Notes under the pieces: generated by a model
The model's input: only the letters and a program-made list of their open reading frames with translations
What the model was told of the DNA's origin: nothing
Database searches by the model: none
Shown here: in pieces, positions 6,756-10,260 of the stretch
Layout: the number at the start of each line of letters is the position of its first letter
Position numbering within the stretch: the first letter of the stretch is position 1
Translations under genes and position numbers: made by a program
DNA from: Planctomycetales bacterium
Lineage (GTDB): Bacteria > Planctomycetota > SBBH01
Assembly: GCA_005239795.1 (NCBI GenBank)
Contig: SBBH01000035.1
Location: 1 to 10,260, forward strand
Direction: 5' to 3'
Length of the DNA: 10,260 bases

Positions 6756-6783
6756 GGTCGATCCATCGTGTATACACCCGACC
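6756..6783 (+). promoter_or_regulatory. Dyad-rich leader of the phosphate genes, with possible -10 TATACA
   Basis: GGTCG (6756-6760) and CGACC (6779-6783) are inverted, and between them lies the perfect palindrome GTGTATACAC (6768-6777). TATACA (6771-6776) ends eight bases before ATG 6785, so it could be a -10 giving a nearly leaderless message. The palindrome would then be an operator over the promoter. A T-rich run (6733-6746) lies just upstream. No Shine-Dalgarno precedes the ATG. Confidence 0.4.
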
Positions 6784-6784
6784 A

Positions 6785-7402
6785 ATGTTCGGTTTCGGCC
6801 CTGCCCGGCAGGACAAGTTCCACCTCCTCTTCGCTGAACAGGCCCGCCATATCGTGAAGGGGGCAAGACAACTCAAGGAAATGCTCACCCATTACGAGGA
6901 TGTCGAGATGAAGGCGAAGGCCCTCAAGGAAACCGAGCATGACTGCGACAAGACGACGCACACGATCATCAAGGAACTGAACACCACCTTCATCACGCCC
7001 CTGGACCGCGAGGATATCCACAGCTTGGCGACGGGCCTGGACGACATCCTGGACGAGATCGAGGGGGTCTCGAGCCGCATGGTGATGCTCAAGATCGCCC
7101 GCCCCACGCAGGAGGAGATCCGGATGGCCGACATCCTCCTGGCGGCGGCGCTCGAGATCGAGCGGGCGATCGCCAACCTCGCCCAGCTGAAGGAGCTCTC
7201 GGCCTTCTGCACGCGGATCAAGGAACTCGAGCACGAGGCGGACGAGATCTCGCGCGCCATGATCACGCGCCTCTTCGACAACGAGGAAAACATCAAGGAG
7301 CTTATCAAGTGGAAGGAGCTCTACGGACGCCTCGAAGCGACCGCCGACTGCTGCGAGAACGTCGCCAACATCATTGAGGGGATCGTCCTGAAGCACGCCT
7401 GA
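6785..7402 (+). CDS. PhoU-like DUF47 phosphate transport regulator, Pit accessory protein
   Basis: 205 residues of almost wholly helical sequence, the standard length for DUF47/TIGR00153 proteins. These are PhoU-like bundles that bind metal and are encoded next to PiT permeases, where they are thought to modulate phosphate uptake. The two repeat signatures are visible: ETEHDCDK (49-56) and ELEHEADE (147-154), each an E-x-x-H/E-x-x-D metal motif. Also present are the family's FITPLDREDI (69-78) and LDDILDEIE (85-93) segments. It precedes the permease by 22 bases on the same strand, so the pair is surely one transcription unit. The TATACA/palindrome leader upstream gives a plausible independent promoter. 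The C-terminus (LEATADCCENVANIIEGIVLKHA) is complete, and nothing is missing. Confidence 0.92.
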   Translation: MFGFGPARQDKFHLLFAEQARHIVKGARQLKEMLTHYEDVEMKAKALKETEHDCDKTTHTIIKELNTTFITPLDREDIHSLATGLDDILDEIEGVSSRMVMLKIARPTQEEIRMADILLAAALEIERAIANLAQLKELSAFCTRIKELEHEADEISRAMITRLFDNEENIKELIKWKELYGRLEATADCCENVANIIEGIVLKHA

Positions 7403-7424
7403 AACAGGCCCGCCGCCACCGCGC

Positions 7425-8429
7425 ATGGACCCCGAGCTTCTCGCCTTCTTCATCATCGTCTTCGCCCTGCTCTTCGACATCTCCAACGGCTGGAACGACG
7501 CCGCCAACGCCATCGCCACGTCCGTCTCGACGCGCGTCATGCGTCCGGCGACGGCCCTGGCCTTTTCCGCCCTTCTCAATTTCGTCGGCGCCCTTTTCAG
7601 TTCCGAGGTCGCCAAGACCGTGGGGAAAGATATTGCCGATTCGGGGCTCCTCTCGGGGACCACGTTCCTGGCGGCGGTCGTGGTGGCGCCCATCTGGGTG
7701 ACGCTCTGCACGGTCTGGGGCCTGCCGATCAGCTGTTCGCATTCACTAATGGGAGGGCTCATCGGATCGGTCCTGGCGACGGCGGGGGCCACGGCCCTCA
7801 AGGGGCCCGGAATCCAAAAGATCCTCTTCGGCGTCTTCGTCTCGCCGGTGGCGGGGTTTCTCGCCGGCTTCGCCATCGTCCGGGCGATGCGGTTCCTCTC
7901 CAGAACCTGGAGCCCGGCGACTGTGAACCGCGTCTACAGCAAGGTCCAGATCCTGACGGCGGGGCTGATGTCGTTCAGCCATGGGACCGGCGACGCCCAA
8001 AAGGCGATGGGGATCATCACAGGGGCGCTGGTCACCATGGGGACGCTCCAGATCGGCCAGAAGGGGGAGATGCCGATCCCCCTCTGGGTGCGCCTCTCCT
8101 GCGCGGCCGCCATGGGGCTCGGGACGGCCATCGGCGGTTGGCGCGTCATCCGCACGCTCGGGTCACGGATCATCCACCTGAAACCTTATCAGGGGGCCGC
8201 CGCGGAGCTCGGGGGGGCCGCCACGATCCTCGCGAACACCCTGAGCGGGATCCCGATCAGCACGACCCACTCGATCACCGGCTCGGTCCTGGGGGTCGGC
8301 GCCGCGCACCGCGTGAAGGCGGTCCGCTGGGGGATCGGCCAGAAGATCATCTACGCGTGGTTTTTCACCTTCCCCGCCTGCATCGGGGGCGGGGCGCTTT
8401 GCTATTGGATCCTGGACGCGCTCCTGTAG
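7425..8429 (+). CDS. Inorganic phosphate transporter, PiT family
   Basis: A 334-residue integral membrane protein, at the short end of the normal bacterial PiT range. It would import phosphate, probably as a metal-phosphate complex driven by the proton or sodium gradient. Two inverted PiT repeats are clear. The first holds NGWNDAANAIAT (21-32) and PISCSHSLMGG (101-111). The second holds SHGTGDAQKAMG (185-196) and PISTTHSITGSVLG (277-290). Around ten hydrophobic segments are visible, the first at 5-18 and the last at about 309-332. The preceding DUF47 gene lies 22 bases upstream and is its usual partner. No Shine-Dalgarno is seen before ATG 7425, so translation may depend on coupling. The next gene begins 33 bases after the stop. 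Confidence 0.93.
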   Translation: MDPELLAFFIIVFALLFDISNGWNDAANAIATSVSTRVMRPATALAFSALLNFVGALFSSEVAKTVGKDIADSGLLSGTTFLAAVVVAPIWVTLCTVWGLPISCSHSLMGGLIGSVLATAGATALKGPGIQKILFGVFVSPVAGFLAGFAIVRAMRFLSRTWSPATVNRVYSKVQILTAGLMSFSHGTGDAQKAMGIITGALVTMGTLQIGQKGEMPIPLWVRLSCAAAMGLGTAIGGWRVIRTLGSRIIHLKPYQGAAAELGGAATILANTLSGIPISTTHSITGSVLGVGAAHRVKAVRWGIGQKIIYAWFFTFPACIGGGALCYWILDALL

Positions 8430-8449
8430 CGTCCTCGGTGCCCGACCCG

Positions 8450-8455
8450 TAGACT
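8450..8455 (+). promoter_or_regulatory. Putative -10 element (TAGACT) for a leaderless SDR mRNA
   Basis: TAGACT is followed by exactly six bases and the GTG start at 8462, with no Shine-Dalgarno between. The spacing equals that before paralogue A and the radical SAM gene. If real, the SDR and QueC-like genes form their own transcript rather than depending on the phosphate genes. Confidence 0.4.
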
Positions 8456-8461
8456 CCGGCC

Positions 8462-9223
8462 GTGGCGCCGTCTGTCACGTTCGCGGGCAAGGTCGCGCTC
8501 GTCGCGGGCGGTTCGCGCGGGATCGGGCGGGCAGTCTCTGAGGCACTGGCCGCCGCCGGTGCGCGCGTCGCGATCGGCTACCACCGCGACCGGCGCGCGG
8601 CCTCGGAGACGCTCGCGCGCGTGGGACCAGCGCAAGGATTCCTGGTGCACGGGGACGTCGCCCGGAGCCGCGACGCGCGGCGGATGGTCGACGCGGCGTG
8701 GCGCCGCTCGAAGCGCCTGGACATCCTCGTCTGCTCGGCGGGGTTTTCCCAAAAAACCCTCTGGAACGCGCCGCTTGCCAAAATCCGCGATGCCGACTGG
8801 GAGCGGGTTCTGGCCGTGGAGCTTTCGGGCCCTTTTTATTTGGCGCGCCAGGCGGCGAGCCGCATGCGCTCAGGGGGCGCGATGGTGTTCATCTCGTCGA
8901 GCGCCGCCCTGGCGGGGGATGAGACGCTTCTGGCCTACAGCGGCGCCAAGGCGGGCGTCGTAGGATTGACGCGCGCCCTGGCGCGCTCTCTCGCTCCAAA
9001 AATCCGTGTCAACAGTGTCGCCCCCGGCTCGATCGCAACATCCTGGATTGACGACTGGAAGCTCACAAAGAAGGAAATCTCCGCCATCAAAAAAATGACG
9101 CCGCTCGGACGGATCGGAACGCCCCAAGAGCTTGCCGCCGCGGTGCGGTTCCTGGCCTCCGATGAGGCCTCCTTCATCACGGGGCAGACCCTGATCGTGG
9201 ACGGAGGAATCCACCTTCAATGA
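8462..9223 (+). CDS. Short-chain dehydrogenase/reductase, FabG-like
   Basis: 253 residues, a classical SDR. It would use NAD(P)H to reduce a ketone or oxidise an alcohol in the cytoplasm; the substrate cannot be told from sequence. The cofactor loop AGGSRGIG (15-22) is intact. The catalytic Ser, Tyr and Lys are S146, Y159 and K163 (YSGAK). The usual NNAG is CSAG (91-94). The position of the catalytic Asn, normally in a V-N-L-x-G segment, is E120 (AVELSGPF), an unusual change. The C-terminal PLGRIGTPQELAAAVRFL and ITGQTLIVDGG motifs are typical of FabG-like members. It begins at GTG 8462 behind a TAGACT box and overlaps the QueC-like gene by ATGA (9220-9223), so the two are translationally coupled. 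A link to deazaguanine chemistry or fatty-acid synthesis is possible but unproven. Confidence 0.9.
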   Translation: MAPSVTFAGKVALVAGGSRGIGRAVSEALAAAGARVAIGYHRDRRAASETLARVGPAQGFLVHGDVARSRDARRMVDAAWRRSKRLDILVCSAGFSQKTLWNAPLAKIRDADWERVLAVELSGPFYLARQAASRMRSGGAMVFISSSAALAGDETLLAYSGAKAGVVGLTRALARSLAPKIRVNSVAPGSIATSWIDDWKLTKKEISAIKKMTPLGRIGTPQELAAAVRFLASDEASFITGQTLIVDGGIHLQ

Positions 9224-9825
9224 AGGTTCTCGTTCTTGCCTCGGGTGGGCTCGACTCGGCCGTGGCTCTTTTTTGGGCCGTCCGCCGTTTCGGCGCGCCA
9301 AACGTCTCGATTCTCGCCTTCGACTACGCGGGACGCCCCCGCGGCGAGAGACGCTCGCTCGCGCGCCTGACGCGGGCGGCCTGGATGCCGCGCGCCATGA
9401 CGGTCCGCCTCCCCCTTGTGGGCCCCACGCGCGCCGACGGCGCGCCGGACGGCTATATCCCCGCCAAAAACGCCGTTTTTTACGCCTTTGCGCTTGCGGT
9501 GGCAGAGCGCGAGGGGATCCCGGTCATCGTCGGCGGCCACACACGCGACGACGGCGCGCTCTATCGAGACGCGCGGGCCTCTTTTTTCCGCCAGATGAAT
9601 CTCCTCGCCCGCGCGGGGCGCCCCTCGCGCGAGCGCCCCGCCCCGCGGTTCGTGATGCCGCTGATCCGCCTGCGAGGGCGCCAGGTCCTGGCGCTCGCGC
9701 GGCGTCTGGCCGTCCCGATCGGGGCGACCTGGAGCTGCCAGCGTGACGTCCCACGCCCGTGCGGCCAGTGCGGCTCGTGCCGGATCCGCCTTAAGGCGCT
9801 GTGCGGAAATAACTTCTGTGTTTGA
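9220..9825 (+). CDS. QueC-like 7-cyano-7-deazaguanine synthase, 3' end replaced by a repeat
   Basis: 201 residues, shorter than the usual ~220-230. QueC uses ATP and ammonia to turn 7-carboxy-7-deazaguanine into preQ0, the precursor of queuosine and of deazapurine DNA modifications. Seen here: the PP-loop SGGLDS (8-13), YIPAKN (79-84, the VPxRN motif), a YRDAR segment (115-119) where QueC has YPDCR, and the zinc site C173, C181, C184, C187 (WSC, then PCGQCGSC). The region that is usually GQRH reads GRPRGE, so this is a divergent member. After RIRLKAL the normal C-terminal helix is missing: the last codons (CGNNFCV) and the TGA lie in an inverted-repeat unit starting at 9792. GGAGG (9203-9207) lies 12 bases before the ATG, but it also encodes conserved SDR residues. 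Coupled to the SDR by ATGA. The zinc site is intact, so the protein may still function. Confidence 0.8.
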   Translation: MKVLVLASGGLDSAVALFWAVRRFGAPNVSILAFDYAGRPRGERRSLARLTRAAWMPRAMTVRLPLVGPTRADGAPDGYIPAKNAVFYAFALAVAEREGIPVIVGGHTRDDGALYRDARASFFRQMNLLARAGRPSRERPAPRFVMPLIRLRGRQVLALARRLAVPIGATWSCQRDVPRPCGQCGSCRIRLKALCGNNFCV

Positions 9826-9911
9826 CAGAAAGGCTCACGGAATATGAACGAATATCCAGGAGTCTTGCACGAGAAACCTTTTCATCTAGTTCCTTTCCGC
9901 ACAGCGCTTTA
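9792..9911. mobile_element. TA-flanked inverted-repeat unit 1 (MITE-like, 120 bp)
   Basis: TAAGGCGCTGTGCGGAAA (9792-9809) recurs inverted at 9894-9911 with 17 of 18 bases matching. Each arm ends in a TA dinucleotide, as expected for Tc1/mariner- or IS630-type insertion at TA. The 84-base interior is less GC-rich than the genome and contains a perfect hairpin, TTCTGT/ACAGAA (9814-9819 with 9825-9830), around the queC-like stop codon. No open frame of note lies inside. The whole unit could also be a structured RNA or a processed repeat; its mobility is inference. Confidence 0.55.
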
Positions 9912-9913
9912 TA

Positions 9914-10006
9914 TAGGATTCGTGCGAAAAAAGTGTGACGGAAAGACGACAAAACCAAAACGATGCATTGCAATAAAAAACATACGTTATTTTCGCACGA
10001 ATCCTA
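9914..10006. mobile_element. TA-flanked inverted-repeat unit 2 (MITE-like, 93 bp)
   Basis: TAGGATTCGTGCGAAAA (9914-9930) recurs as a perfect 17-base inverted repeat at 9990-10006, again with TA at both outer ends. Only TA (9912-9913) separates it from unit 1. The interior is A-rich. Its arms are related to those of unit 1: GTGCGAAAATAAC read inward from the right end matches GTGCGGAAATAAC at the left end of unit 1 at 12 of 13 bases. The two units may be copies of one family, or together one 221-bp composite (9789-10009) with CCTTA-GG outer ends. Confidence 0.55.
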
Positions 10007-10097
10007 AGGTTCGTGAACGGTCGCCCCGTTTGATCGTGTGAAATGAGGGAGTTTCGACAAAGCGAGCCGAGCGGCGTTATTTCTTATCGTATGTAAA

Positions 10098-10109
10098 TAT
10101 ACCGGTATA
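10098..10109. promoter_or_regulatory. AT palindrome TATACCGGTATA overlapping a TATAAT box
   Basis: A perfect 12-base palindrome lies inside a wider, nearly symmetric dyad (TATCG at 10085-10089, CGATA at 10116-10120). TATAAT at 10106-10111 matches the -10 consensus, so this could be an operator over a rightward promoter. No good -35 is found at 17 bases, and no start codon with a ribosome site follows in the window. Confidence 0.3.
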
Positions 10110-10162
10110 ATACCGCGATATATAAACGCCTGCTGTTCCCCCGGATTCGGGATGATTCCAAG

Positions 10163-10190
10163 TGACCTGCCCCCATTCTTTGGTCCAGTG
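10163..10190 (+). mobile_element. Possible terminal inverted repeat of an IS3-like element
   Basis: The stretch starting TGACCTGCCCCC (10163-10174) and continuing through GGTCCAGTG resembles, from memory, ends of IS3-family insertion sequences, which begin with TG. Only one end could be in the window, and no transposase is visible before the edge. The match is by recollection only. Confidence 0.25.
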
Positions 10191-10225
10191 AAATGCTAGT
10201 TCAGCTCCGGGTTGCTCCTCCCACC

Positions 10226-10245
10226 CTGCCCGCCTAGGCGGGCAG
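10226..10245. repeat. Perfect 20-bp GC palindrome
   Basis: CTGCCCGCCT is followed directly by its reverse complement AGGCGGGCAG, centred on CCTAGG. A perfect palindrome of this length and composition is typical of dispersed genomic palindromes or of a transcription terminator stem, but no T-run follows. Confidence 0.6.
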
Positions 10246-10260
10246 CCGCGGCCGCCTCCG

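Larger units (their letters stand above)
10010..10260. other. Non-coding end of the window
   Basis: No convincing gene. From 10070 to 10125 the sequence turns AT-rich and palindromic. From 10130 it returns to high GC. It holds the AT palindrome at 10098-10109, a possible insertion-sequence end at about 10163, and a 20-bp GC palindrome near the right edge, each listed separately. A gene may begin beyond the window. Confidence 0.5.

Noticed and set aside
6737..7876. Long open frame opposite the DUF47 and PiT genes
   Set aside because: Both sense genes have complete family signatures; the antisense frame is a composition artefact spanning two genes.
9792..10006. CRISPR array or integron attC site
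   Set aside because: The repeats alternate in orientation instead of being direct and evenly spaced, and no GTTRRRY core or cas gene is present.
9844..10041. Small open frame of 65 codons after queC
   Set aside because: It runs across arms of both inverted-repeat units and has no ribosome site, so it is probably a by-product of the AT-richer repeat DNA.

Overview
The window is GC-rich and densely coded, with little space between genes. This suggests a free-living bacterium from a high-GC lineage, but nothing seen fixes the phylum. The housekeeping-type genes are bacterial: a XerC-like recombinase, a PiT phosphate permease with a PhoU-like partner, a TIGR03960-type radical SAM protein and a QueC-like protein. 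Several genes lack a Shine-Dalgarno sequence and instead have a TANNNT hexamer 6-9 bases before the start codon. That is the layout of leaderless or near-leaderless transcripts.

Layout. Positions 1-206: possible remnant of an upstream reading frame whose stop overlaps the next start (ATGA). 203-970 (+): crotonase-family hydratase resembling dienoyl-CoA hydratases of anaerobic aromatic degradation. 967-2955 (-): two tandem paralogues, about 55% identical by hand alignment, of a family I do not recognise. They look like catalytically degenerate metallophosphoesterase-fold proteins. 2956-3190: AT-rich spacer with a 20-bp dyad and a promoter. 3191-3917 (+): lower-GC Phd-like antitoxin / PIN-domain toxin pair, probably acquired. 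3911-5728 (-): large radical SAM protein. 5820-9825 (+): xerC-like recombinase, PhoU-like DUF47 protein, PiT permease, short-chain dehydrogenase and a QueC-like 7-cyano-7-deazaguanine synthase. The last two overlap by ATGA.

The last 430 bases hold no convincing gene. Two adjacent TA-flanked inverted-repeat units (120 and 93 bp) begin inside the 3' end of the queC-like gene and supply its last codons and its stop. AT-rich palindromes, a sequence resembling an insertion-sequence end and a perfect 20-bp GC palindrome follow, up to the window edge.

Functionally, the DUF47 and PiT genes form a low-affinity phosphate uptake unit. The SDR and QueC-like genes are translationally coupled. The paralogue pair appears to be a self-contained duplication that carries its promoter motif with it. 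The best candidates for something undescribed are the paralogue pair, the tandem TA-flanked repeats that cut into queC, and the recurring leaderless-start signal.
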